Of a DNA stretch of 64,000 nt, positions 22,501-28,839 are shown piece by piece. Within the stretch, counting starts at the first letter, position 1; each line of letters opens with the position of its first letter. The DNA is taken from NCBI GenBank assembly GCA_949825025.1, contig OX463787.1, positions 15,249,707 through 15,313,706 of the forward strand. Direction: 5' to 3'. The notes below the pieces were generated by a model. The model ran no database searches. It saw only the letters and a program-made list of their open reading frames with translations, and was not told where the DNA came from. A program made the translations under genes and the position numbers. This DNA is from Siphlonurus alternatus. Lineage: Eukaryota > Arthropoda > Insecta > Ephemeroptera > Siphlonuridae.

Positions 22501-23525
22501 ACCAACCAACCGTGGTTAGAAACCTGGCTAACTGCTTATTCGTGAATTGCACCCAAAAAGAAATTATGAATTAATACTACATGATTAATATTAAACCATA
22601 TTTGCTTTATTTTACACCATGAATTGGCTCTATAATTATTACAACCTCGTCTGCTATATACTATAACAGGTGAAAGTAATGCTATCTGTTGGCGGTAGGA
22701 GACACTTCTTAGTTCTGCAAACCACAACCAGATACAGTGAGCGTTTCCCTTTAATAAATTTCCTAGCAGCAGTAGCGCCATCACGCGATCAATAGTACAC
22801 AAGTGCATCTTTTAGAACACAACATCCCTTGACTTTTAAACTGCATCATTTTTTTTGTAACATGCATTTTATAAACATTCTTTTATTATAAAATCTTTTG
22901 ATGTTTTTTTAATATTAAAATTTTAATCTTTAGAAAAAAAATTATATTTAAATGATGTAACTATAACTGTAACGTTTAGTTTAAAAAATATTAACAAACT
23001 TTAATTATAAATAAATATTGTATTACTAAAATATTAGAAATTATGACTTCAAAATTTAAGCAATAAAATTATTTAATTCAATATATTATTTTATAGGGTG
23101 CAATTATTCATTCAAAATTTTAATTTAATATGGGAATAGCATCTGGGACGAGTCAGAAATACAGTTAAGAAATATTAGATGTGTATTGAGAACGCAATAA
23201 AATAATAGTCTTAACAAGAATATAGAAATTGCAATTAAAAGGTGGAGGCTTGGGATTTAATAAAATCAAATTGAGTATCAAATAATATCATTATACATTA
23301 TTTAATTGAAGAATAATAAATGGTAACCAGATTATGACAGCAAATAACCAATATGAGAACAATAAAATCGAATTGAAGGTATAAAAAAAATTGATCTTAC
23401 CTGAATATAAAGGTATATAAAATATAATAAACTTACCTTAAATAATCTCTTGAAGGTATAGAATCCCATGACATTGCTTCCAAAATAGCAGGAGTGCTGA
23501 TAGTTCGATGTGGGTATGCTCCCAT
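4196..23525 (-). CDS. RAPSN: Rapsyn (43-kDa receptor-associated protein of the synapse), 9 coding exons, 544 aa
   Basis: Joined CDS (minus strand): 23525-23437, 19605-19413, 18687-18536, 17269-17088, 15763-15639, 10943-10743, 10222-10124, 8066-7875, 4597-4196. The sum is 1635 nt, 544 codons plus TGA; all introns are GT-AG and phases match at every junction. Seen: helical TPR-like repeats over about residues 90-430, then a C3H2C3 RING at C452, C455, C471, H473, H476, C479, C499, C502, with the rapsyn-type stretch LEALPCAHILHARC. Known of the family: rapsyn binds nicotinic acetylcholine receptors through its TPRs, clusters them at the postsynaptic membrane, and its RING has E3-ligase activity. 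The vertebrate protein is about 410 aa; this one has about 85 extra N-terminal residues encoded by exons 1-2. Gly2 follows the initiator Met, but it lies far from the position of the vertebrate myristoylated Gly, so lipidation is uncertain. Least certain parts are exon 1 and the exon 2 donor. Confidence 0.9.
4632..4852. repeat. Degenerate MITE with TTTATACAGGTTA ends
   Basis: TTTATACAGGTTAAGCC at the left and CCTAACCTGTATAAAG at the right form diverged inverted ends. It lies in the intron-free 3' side next to rapsyn exon 9's acceptor (about 35 bp away). Confidence 0.5.
4855..5751. repeat. D2-family palindrome interrupted by a C-family MITE
   Basis: Halves 4855-5150 and 5495-5751 are inverted copies (AAAATGTTCTCCTCTACATC and its complement, plus ATATCAGGTAT). 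The C element 5151-5494 sits between them, so D2 inserted first. Confidence 0.7.
5151..5494. mobile_element. C-family TTAA MITE, copy 1
   Basis: Ends AGGTATACAGGCCTCAAATT; flanked by TTAA on both sides. Inside are three TGACGTCA sites and inverted GCGACTTCGCAC-like arms. Confidence 0.8.
5994..6149. mobile_element. B-family palindromic MITE, copy 1
   Basis: Near-perfect palindrome with ends GGGGGGCATTCACAAAGCAC and core GGTGCTAAACCAGGGGCTAA. Same family as 36195-36290 and 36466-36634. Confidence 0.85.
6950..7300 (-). mobile_element. 5S-type SINE, minus strand, head truncated
   Basis: Body and tail match 45182-45560 (GAACCTTCCGAAACCCTAAC, GGGGGCGGCCACGGCC, AAACGTGGAAACCTCAGCCA). The 5S head is reduced to GGTCACTCGA. 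The open frame here is the SINE body, not a gene. Confidence 0.8.
7318..7616. repeat. I-family palindromic element, copy 1
   Basis: Starts GAGTTGAAATAAATTTCAAC and has the family words TTACGTATTTTTTCCTCTTC and AGATTAGGTTTAGACGTGTA. Related to 24660-25000, 34500-35006 and 36299-36750. Confidence 0.6.
7618..7800 (+). mobile_element. SINE 3' fragment
   Basis: CCGTCCTGACTGAGG ... TTAGGGGTGTATCC then A-rich tail. It is the complement of the 3' part of the SINE at 58220-58580. Ends about 75 bp from the rapsyn exon 8 donor. Confidence 0.7.
7875..8066 (-). CDS. RAPSN: Rapsyn exon 8 (TPR region)
   Basis: 64 codons in phase 0, RAFRQYELALGL through ASSIGAK. Acceptor GTTCACAG, donor AAG|GTGGGT. Contains LGDRLSQMETMEGMAKCLEA, the counterpart of IGNRLGQVQVLLGVAKCW. 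A degraded copy of its acceptor lies about 110 bp upstream. A SINE fragment ends about 75 bp beyond the donor. Confidence 0.95.
8141..8177 (-). pseudogene. Relic copy of rapsyn exon 8 acceptor and first codons
   Basis: TTTACAGCGCGTGTTTCGAC followed by AATACAAGC resembles the true exon start TTCACAGCGCGCGTTTCGTC. It reads RVFRQYKPCWLE against RAFRQYELAL, then runs to a TGA. A weaker match to the METMEG segment lies near 8230-8260 in the wrong order. Confidence 0.6.
8262..8415. repeat. GC-rich repeat T, copy 1
   Basis: A sharp GC-rich island with repeated TTGGCC/TGGGCC words, starting CAGCTAACACA. The same ends appear, inverted, at 9405-9640. Open frames here are composition artefacts. Confidence 0.55.
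8421..9404. other. Rapsyn intron 7 interior, no feature recognised
   Basis: AT-rich sequence with simple poly-A runs near 9330-9377. No exon, RNA or clear terminal repeat seen. Confidence 0.5.
9405..9645. repeat. GC-rich repeat T, copy 2
   Basis: GC-rich block with GGGCTGCCAGTTGCCCGACG and TGGGCCTGCCACTGGCC, ending TGTGTTAGCTGGGG. Several overlapping frames on both strands are open only because of high GC. Confidence 0.55.
10124..10222 (-). CDS. RAPSN: Rapsyn exon 7 (TPR region)
   Basis: 33 codons in phase 0: EATRLSLTSGDQATYARS through GDIYRKKCDIN. Acceptor TTTCTTCAG, donor AAC|GTAAGT. Corresponds to the conserved GDRPLQALCLLCFADIHR segment of vertebrate rapsyn. Confidence 0.95.
10597..10665 (-). 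pseudogene. Partial duplicate of rapsyn exon 6 3' end with donor
   Basis: The 69-bp stretch reads in phase 0 without stops. It contains LRKRGKLGDSELLCS, a diverged copy of exon 6's LRKQGELGDAQDYCS, and ends with a good donor TCG|GTGAGT. A TTGGTTAG could act as acceptor. Either a relic or a short cassette exon that would keep the frame. Confidence 0.7.
10743..10943 (-). CDS. RAPSN: Rapsyn exon 6 (TPR region)
   Basis: 67 codons in phase 0, starting VYVGLSELFARLQDAEKS and ending GDAQDYCS, followed by donor TCG|GTAAGT. The exon is GC-rich against a very AT-rich background. A hAT MITE ends the usable intron 50 bp upstream, and a partial copy of this exon's 3' end lies 77 bp into the next intron. 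Confidence 0.95.
10995..11155. mobile_element. hAT-type MITE with 8-bp target duplication
   Basis: Inverted ends CAGGCGCGGATCCAGG; flanked by GTATATGA at 10987-10994 and 11156-11163. 161 bp, no coding capacity. Lies about 50 bp upstream of rapsyn exon 6. A decayed relative is at 16078-16250. Confidence 0.88.
11164..12748. other. Rapsyn intron 5 interior, no feature recognised
   Basis: AT-rich; open frames at 11271-11459 and 11814-12056 show no recognisable motif, no splice context and no coding composition. Confidence 0.5.
12749..14470. mobile_element. Non-autonomous hAT transposon, 1.7 kb
   Basis: Ends TAGGGCTGTGAAA and its imperfect complement TTTCTACAGCCCTA; flanked by ATCAAATA at 12741-12748 and 14471-14478, an 8-bp target duplication. 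Both sub-termini are packed with TTTCGAGCCGAAAT-like repeats, the kind of array hAT transposases bind. No transposase frame found. Contains a nested palindrome (13631-14055). Confidence 0.88.
13631..14055. mobile_element. TTAA-flanked long palindrome nested in the hAT element
   Basis: Arms of about 165 nt, almost identical, begin AGGGGTACCAAAGTGAATAC and run to CTTCAAACCGGCGCGC. The loop is about 75-90 nt. TTAA at 13627-13630 and 14056-14059. Near-identity of arms suggests a young insertion. Confidence 0.88.
15195..15586. mobile_element. D-family TTAA palindrome, copy 1
   Basis: Ends GGTAGAGATAAC; flanked by TTAA (15191-15194, 15587-15590). Arms contain GGCAGATATTAGTGCCTAAA and its complement. 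About 50 bp from the rapsyn exon 5 donor. Confidence 0.85.
15639..15763 (-). CDS. RAPSN: Rapsyn exon 5 (TPR region)
   Basis: Two bases completing Gly206 plus 41 codons (HVHLCVGNVHM ... DPALELQ). Corresponds to the family's VSLSMGNAF and KALESFEKAL region. Acceptor CAAACCAG, donor CTGCAG|GTAAAT. The opposite-strand frame here is only a shadow. Confidence 0.93.
16500..16665. repeat. R-family palindromic repeat, copy 1
   Basis: GACGCTATGACGTCATAATC and GCATGACTATGACGTCACAA form inverted halves, as at 52785-52925. Confidence 0.6.
16674..17018. mobile_element. D2-family TTAA palindrome, copy 2
   Basis: Ends GGTAGAGATAACACGCCCAA and complement; TTAA on both sides. Ends 66 bp from the rapsyn exon 4 donor. 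Confidence 0.85.
17088..17269 (-). CDS. RAPSN: Rapsyn exon 4 (TPR region)
   Basis: 60 codons bounded by split codons, containing AEAYLNLARTHERLG, which matches the conserved ESYLNLARSNEKL segment of rapsyn TPR2-3. Donor GCAG|GTAAAT. A TTAA-flanked palindromic element ends about 65 bp beyond the donor. Confidence 0.95.
17845..18093. mobile_element. F-family element, half copy
   Basis: AGGCCTTATGAACCTTTGCA after TTAA; matches the left half of 33646-34361, including GTGACGTCACTCACGC. The right end is decayed. Confidence 0.7.
18536..18687 (-). CDS. RAPSN: Rapsyn exon 3 (first TPR)
   Basis: 50 codons plus two bases, from VEQGLRLYN to MDWGKY. Acceptor GGTTTCAG, donor AG|GTGAGC. It aligns with the start of vertebrate rapsyn TPR1 (the IEKGLQLY region). 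The AG overhang joins the G of exon 4 to give Arg145. Confidence 0.92.
18943..19480 (-). repeat. Five-copy tandem array built from rapsyn exon 2 end plus splice donor
   Basis: Units of 99-126 bp. Each holds the last coding stretch of exon 2 (about FD-x-LLG-x-R ... GLARRR) and a donor. The AGG before each donor lies at 19413, 19302, 19203, 19077 and 18966; the donors read GTGAGT, GTAAGG, GTAAGT, GTGAGT, GTGAGT. The coding part stays open in all copies, but intron sequence between copies has in-frame stops (GTG AGT TGA) and I see no clear acceptors. Copies 3-5 share Arg where copy 1 has Lys before VEQGL, so they descend from one another. Confidence 0.85.
19413..19605 (-). CDS. RAPSN: Rapsyn exon 2
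   Basis: Acceptor TTTTTGTTACAG and strong donor AGG|GTGAGT enclose 64 codons. The exon ends with the rapsyn-like CLLGCRRKVEQGL followed by ARRR. The next exon also begins VEQGL, so use of this donor repeats VEQGL. An alternative weak donor (AAA|GTGGAA, exon end 19440, same phase) would give one continuous RRK-VEQGLRLYN. The exon end is also the first unit of a five-copy tandem array running into the intron. A 5S-type SINE begins about 35 bp upstream of the acceptor. Confidence 0.8.
19636..20040 (+). mobile_element. 5S-rRNA-derived SINE (SINE3-like), full copy
   Basis: Head matches eukaryotic 5S rRNA: GATCACCGAAGTCAAGCAAC (A-box region) and TAGTAGTTGAATGGGTGACC (C-box region). A body with CTGAGGTTTCCACGTTTCCC and a tail ending in AAT repeats follow. 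Known: 5S-derived SINEs are transcribed from the internal pol III promoter and moved by a LINE. Confidence 0.88.
20041..23436. other. Rapsyn intron 1, left part
   Basis: AT-rich. Contains a degenerate repeat at 21020-21440 (related to 56520-56760) and a B-type palindrome at 22312-22553. No exon or RNA gene seen. Confidence 0.55.
22312..22553. mobile_element. B3-subfamily palindromic element
   Basis: Ends GGTGTGATTCACGAAGCAGT and complement; inside TTTCTAACCACGTTTAACTT is repeated in both senses. Matches 28880-29019. Confidence 0.75.
23437..23525 (-). CDS. RAPSN: Rapsyn exon 1 (start codon)
   Basis: ATG at 23525-23523, with an in-frame TAA nine bases upstream. 29 codons (begins MGAYPHRT) plus two bases, then a consensus donor AG|GTAAGT. 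The two-base overhang fits the one-base start of exon 2 and makes a Ser codon. A second in-frame Met (MSWD) is residue 18 and could be an alternative start. The exon is placed by phase, donor quality and open frame, not by strong homology. Confidence 0.65.
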
Positions 23526-24659
23526 TACATATTAAATAATTAACAATATTAATTCATTCTTTCGTATTTTTTTTATATATATATATATAATATACAATAA
23601 AAGAATTTAGTTTTTTTATTTAAATATACTAATAGTTATATTATAAAATTGATTAAATTTGATTAAAGAATGTAATAATATAATAATATATCACAGTTTT
23701 ATATTATATTATGTTGAAAAGCGACCACTCCCTAGCTCCCGCAGCCAAAAGGCCGCAACTTAAAATCTACTCGAGTTTGCGCTCTAAAATTTCCACGTAT
23801 ATATATTTTTATATACATATATAAGGTTTTAGAATTCATTTTATATAACGCGGGAATATTTAAAAAATCTAAACATCTCGTTTCAGAGAACTCGAATTAT
23901 GGGTAGATATTAGTTCTAAATTTTCATAGATTGTCTTGGGACGGGAGTTCCACTGTCACACATAAGTAATACATACGCGACGGTGGCGCTATCTTCCTTA
24001 GATCTAGCAAGCTCTAAATATTTAGGTAAAATTTCTAAAAATATAAAAAAAACATGGAGGTTAATGAATGGAAAGTGAGAAAATATTATACTACACTTGC
24101 TTGTTATGTGCATGGGATTTAAATAATTGCATTTTTTCAGTTAAAATGAGTTTTTGCCGTATTAAAAAAAACACAGTACAATAGATAAATAAAGTCAAGT
24201 CAGAAAAAATGTCTGTACACTCAAATCAACCTTGATTAGTTTGATTATAAAAAAAATATTGGAATTAGAAAAAAATATATTAACAATAAAAATACTGCTT
24301 ATATGACTAAATTTCAGTATATAATTATTAAAATAAAATATGAAGTAAATTATAATTATTAAATATTAAAATTATATAGTTTTCATGCTAAATTTTACTA
24401 CAGATTTGAATGATATTTATTATCACTGTAATGTATGCAACTTGCATTACTCAGCTGCTTAAAAAGTTGACTACTTTACAGGAGATCCACTTTTCAGTGG
24501 TGAATTTTATTGAAGAACGAGTTTATTTATTATAAACAAATTGTTTTAAAATGTTAACATTAATTTGTTGATTAGCTATAATTATATAGTTTGTAAAGTT
24601 ACTTATTTAGACATTACAGGCAAAATAAATTAATTAGACATCTAGATCTTTTGTAGTTA
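23526..24659. other. Upstream flank of rapsyn
   Basis: AT-rich with a TA tract near 23575-23590. No clear TATA/initiator pair for rapsyn. No gene recognised. Confidence 0.5.
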
Positions 24660-25000
24660 AAAAAATTACGTCTTCAACGCATTCTCAACACTTCTAAACC
24701 TAGTAAGGGGCATTCACAAAGCCTTAAGGCCACAATTAAGGCTCAATAATTTAAAACCAGAAATTTTGGGTCTAAAAAACACGTCTAAAATCAAGCTTTA
24801 AATTATCGAGCCTTAAATGTGGCCTTAAGACTTTGTGAATGCCCCTTATATTATTACGTCCTTTTACCTGAAAAAATACATCTTATTTCTTCCTCTCTCA
24901 AAATGAGGATGAATTAGAGACAATATAATTTAAACATTTTATGTTCAGTAAGAGAAAAGAAGACGTAATCTCGTCTTTTTCTCTCTCCTTCATCAGAAAT
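24660..25000. repeat. I-family element, copy 2, with nested B2 MITE
   Basis: I-family words (ACGTCTTCAACGCATTC; AGAAGACGTAATCTCG) on both sides of the B2 element at 24709-24846. Confidence 0.6.
24709..24846. mobile_element. B2-subfamily palindromic MITE, copy 1
   Basis: Ends GGGGCATTCACAAAGCCTTA; inside AAGGCTCAATAATTTAAA and complement. Same subfamily as 26497-26623 and 39399-39536. Confidence 0.82.
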
Positions 25001-25549
25001 GAACAACATACATGAAAAATTTTTATTGCAGAAATGAATAGATGGTACCAAATTATGCTACTCTGATTTTTTTCAGATTTTTTTGAGACCCAGAACTATT
25101 TTTAAATAATTATTGAAAGTGCGGCCACGCCCCCTGGAGGCGTCAATAGGCGTCCAGTCTCTATCCTTTTTATTAAGGATTCAGAGGTGCCAACTGGAAT
25201 CACAGGACTTTCAATAATGGAAAACATACATGAAAAAAATTTATTGCAGAAATGAATAGATAGTACCAAATTATGCTACTCTGATTTTTTTCAGATTTTT
25301 TTTGAGACCCAGAACTATTTTTAAATAATTATTGAATGTGCGGCCACGTCCCCTGGAGGCGTCAATAGGCGTTCAGTCTCTATCCTTTTTATTAAGGCTG
25401 CAGGTAAGGGGTGCCAACTGAAATCACAGGACTTTCAATAATTATTTAAAAATAGTTCCGGGTCTCAAAAAATCTGAAAAAATTCAGAGTCTCATAATTT
25501 GGTACCCTCTATTCATTTTTGCATTAAAATTTTTTCATTATGTTGTCCA
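25000..25549. repeat. Family A, two copies in tandem (second inserted in first)
   Basis: 25000-25217 is a left half with core GCGGCCACGCCCCCTGGAGG; 25218-25549 is a complete copy with the same core. The junction lies inside the TTTCAATAAT of the inner arm. Confidence 0.75.
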
Positions 25550-25597
25550 CTGTGCAAAATAGGAGAAGAGATGTTAAAAGTGACTGTAAAAATTATT

Positions 25598-25945
25598 TTA
25601 CGGCACTTGACGCATTGACCTCTGATTCGTAATCGGATGGTCGTGAGTTCGATCCTAGCCATGCACCGCCACACTTTTCACAAGTGGCGGTTGCTAAAGA
25701 ACACCCACTCGTGCATCCGGGAGGTGATTGATGGCATCCTCCATCCATCAATTGTCGATCCTGCTGACTTAGGTTTTCATGGTTTTCTCAGTCACAACCA
25801 GGCGAATGCTGGGATTGCTTGGGCCATGGCCGCTCCGGTTTGGTCCACAAAACTAGGGTCTACGAAGTGCCGGGAGGTTAAATTCAGTCACTTAATTGTG
25901 GCCAGTACCCTACAACAGAGTTCAGTTAAAAAGCTAAAAAAAAAA
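25598..25945 (+). mobile_element. tRNA-headed SINE
   Basis: Head has GACCTCTGATTCGTAATCGG and a B box GTTCGATCC at 25647-25655, as in a tRNA-derived promoter. The body carries CTGACTTAGGTTTTCATGG and GGCGAATGCTGGGATTGC, the same module as in the 5S-headed SINEs. A-rich end. Confidence 0.75.
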
Positions 25946-26139
25946 AAATTTATATAACTCTAGATATGTTGGTTTTCTATATAGTAACAAAACAAGAATA
26001 TATCCTTGAAGCTTAGCCAATATGTTTCAATGGATTTATTTAGAATATTATAATAATTGAAGTAAGAAACACTATCAGAAACATTCATCAGAACGTAGAA
26101 CAACAAATTTTAGTTTCACGGTTTACCGTTGGTAGCGCC

Positions 26140-26445
26140 ACTATAGTGTGCAAAGTCTTCTACTCGCACAATGGTTGTAACAAACCATTGTTTATAATGT
26201 CTGTCGCATGAAGCCTTTTTCATTGTTAAACATGGGACGACGTAGTGCTAAATTTTGCCACCAGAGCAGAGAACGTAATGGCATTGTTGGCGCTAGGCAA
26301 CGGTGTCAACTTCATAATTAACGGTCATTTTCCATAAGTTAACATGTAAATCAACAACCGTCCCATGTTTTTCCTTTCACGCGACAGACATTTCACAACA
26401 ATACTTTGTTTACTAACAACGAGCAGAAGACTTTGATAGTGTATA
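26140..26445. repeat. G-family palindrome, copy 1
   Basis: AATGTCTGTCGCATGAAGCC and CACGCGACAGACATTTC are inverted halves. Another copy in reverse lies at 32690-33028. Confidence 0.7.
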
Positions 26446-26496
26446 TTATAATGTTCTAACTCTAACTAGCAGTTTTTTTTTTATTAGTCATAAAAA

Positions 26497-26623
26497 GGGG
26501 CATTCACAAAGTCTTAAGGCCACATTTAAGGCTCGATAATTTAAAGCTTGATTTTAGACTTGTTTTTTAGACCCAAAATTTTTGGTCTTAAATTATTGAG
26601 CCTTAAGGCTTTGTGAATGCTCC
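26497..26623. mobile_element. B2-subfamily palindromic MITE, copy 2
   Basis: GGGGCATTCACAAAGTCTTA to GCTTTGTGAATGCTCC. Confidence 0.8.
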
Positions 26624-26629
26624 TTTAAA

Positions 26630-28294
26630 GCTTATATTTATACTGGGCTTTGATTATTCATTTAACTATATTCAAATAATTCAACTAAGGTTATCATTTA
26701 TCAATGTAACTTTATTGGCTGATACATATTACATAATAATATTACTCTTTCAAGATCTAATGCAATGTAAAATTAATGTAGATATACAAATTTTTATTGA
26801 TTTTTCAGTTAAAAAAGAATTTAGAAAGATATTATTGACAAAAATTTGATTTTAATCTTGTATACAAATTTTAACCACTGCTGCGATGGTTACGAATATA
26901 TAATGTAAATTAATTAAATATAATTATCAATTATGCTCAACAGCTCGATCCACAGGATGAACTCCCAAATATATATTCATTACACCATTCAATTATACCA
27001 TAATATTTACATTTAATGATTTGATCTTAATCATGCATTTAAATTATTTATAAAAAAATATAATAATTTAATTATTTTATAATCGTATATAATCAATGAC
27101 TATTTATAATTGATTATATTTGATAATTAATTATGTGTATTGCACTTTTAAGTAAATATTGTACAATTAAAATTAATAAATAAAAAATACATGTTATATT
27201 TTAAACAAATTACATATTACAGTACTAAATATAAAAACATATTATAGCTTGCAATAATTTTTAATTCAATAATACTTGTTACACTATTTACAACTAATTA
27301 TATTTTTTGTTTAAAAAAAAAAAACTATAACGTTATTCATAACGCGTTAAGATGATGGATATTAAATTTATTTTCTTGCACACTTTGAGGCACCATCAAT
27401 CTTGAAAACGTCTGATAAAAAGCCAGATTCTTGTCATTCATTTTAATTTATGTCTCCAGACTGTTTTTACTGTTGAGGAGAGTTATTCATCTCTCTAAAC
27501 CCTATGTATAAGTAGTTTAAAATATAAAATAAACCATTGTATAGCTACAGATAATTTTTTTCCAGTCATTTTTTTTCTTTAACATCTTTCATTATTTTTA
27601 ATAAAAATAAAATAATGTCAATTAAAAAACGGACACCTCTATTTTTTTAGAGTTTTAGGTATAAAGATAGGCAATGGTATTTTAGTGAAATAAAATTTAA
27701 TACAAAAACACACTTTTCAATTTTCATTCATTATTATTATTATTATTATTTTTTTTGTGCACAATAAAAAATTAGCAATAAAATAACTTAGCGCAGTATT
27801 ATATATTTAACATATGGAGAGTTAAAAGTACTTTGATCAGTTGTTATGAGTTCTTATAACTATTAGATTTACAATGTTAAATGTTACATTGATTCAAAGC
27901 GAAGCTTTGACCTGCCGATTTGGTCGCCATATTCTAACTGGAGGATATTCGTATGTTGAAGATCAGATTTTGATACCATTGCGCAACGTTTCTGTGCAGA
28001 TTTCCCGCTCCAAAATCAGAATACAAGTACCACGAAATTTTTTTAGAGTCTCTTTACTTAAACTAAGTTGGGGTTGCAAACAATATTTTAATAGTGGCAA
28101 ATGTAAAAGGTTAGTGACAATACGTGATTTTAAATTCGGAAACAGAACTTGTGTAAAAAAATTAACAATTTGCTATCAAAAAATTGCTCCGTATAGGATC
28201 TTACGTGCGCCCAATCTTTTCTTTTAAGTAAAATGGTAGGATAATGGTTGCATGACGTCATGGTCACAGCTTCCCAGATATTTATGTGTGAGAA
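26630..28294. other. Intergenic, between urea transporter and rapsyn
   Basis: AT-rich. A 117-codon frame at 27874-28227 (plus strand) shows no recognised domain. A palindromic CATGACGTCATG lies at 28251-28262, 33 bp beyond the transporter stop codon. Confidence 0.5.
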
Positions 28295-28477
28295 TTAAGG
28301 CGTTGTGATTGAGTCATCCGAAGCGTCTGAATCTCGATGCCCACGCTGCCACTGTAAGCGGTGCTGCTCAGGGTAGGTGAAGGTCGCAGGTCGAGGTAGA
28401 GCCTCCTCGCCGGCGGTGAACCCTAGCACCAGAAGGGAGGCGCCAACGAAGGGTAGCGTTAAGACAGGCAGTGCCAC
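28295..28477 (-). CDS. SLC14: Urea transporter exon 8 (terminal)
   Basis: 60 codons plus TAA: VALPVLTLPFVGASLLVLGF, then a hydrophilic tail with TYPEQHRLQW. Acceptor CTCTTCCAG. LPVLTLPF is the second-half TxPF motif, and the TYPEQ segment matches VTYPEANR near the vertebrate C-terminus. Confidence 0.94.
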   Translation of the reverse strand: MALPVLTLPFVGASLLVLGFTAGEEALPRPATFTYPEQHRLQWQRGHRDSDASDDSITTP

Positions 28478-28808
28478 CTGGAAGAGAGTGCAGGAAATAT
28501 TTTATAAAAATTATTTACAGAATCACTCTAAAAATGAAGCCAAATATAATTAGATTTAATTTAATAATTACAAGTTTTGGATTTCAGGAGTACATTCCGA
28601 AATAATTTTTATTTTTCGTGGCAATGACAACCTTTGTGATATTTTTTATTCATACTTCGGTACGAAATTATGCTACATAATATAAGTCATACATATTTTT
28701 TAGTGCCAGGGAATTATTTATAAAAATTATTTACATGGAGGCGTCACTTTTTAATAAAAGGCCACGTCTTCCAGGAGACATGGCGTACTTTTTCTGGACT
28801 AAAAAAAA

Positions 28809-28839
<31 letters not shown>

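Noticed and set aside
23526..23600. TATA-like AT tract as rapsyn promoter
   Set aside because: The tract is a plain TA repeat with no initiator at the right distance, so no promoter is called.
25598..25670. Possible functional tRNA gene
   Set aside because: Only the B box and an anticodon-like loop are convincing; the acceptor stem is not closed and the sequence continues into a SINE body.
27874..28227. 117-codon open frame on the plus strand
   Set aside because: No recognisable domain, no splice or promoter context, Leu/Ile/Lys-rich composition typical of AT-rich chance frames. It lies in intergenic DNA just beyond the transporter stop.
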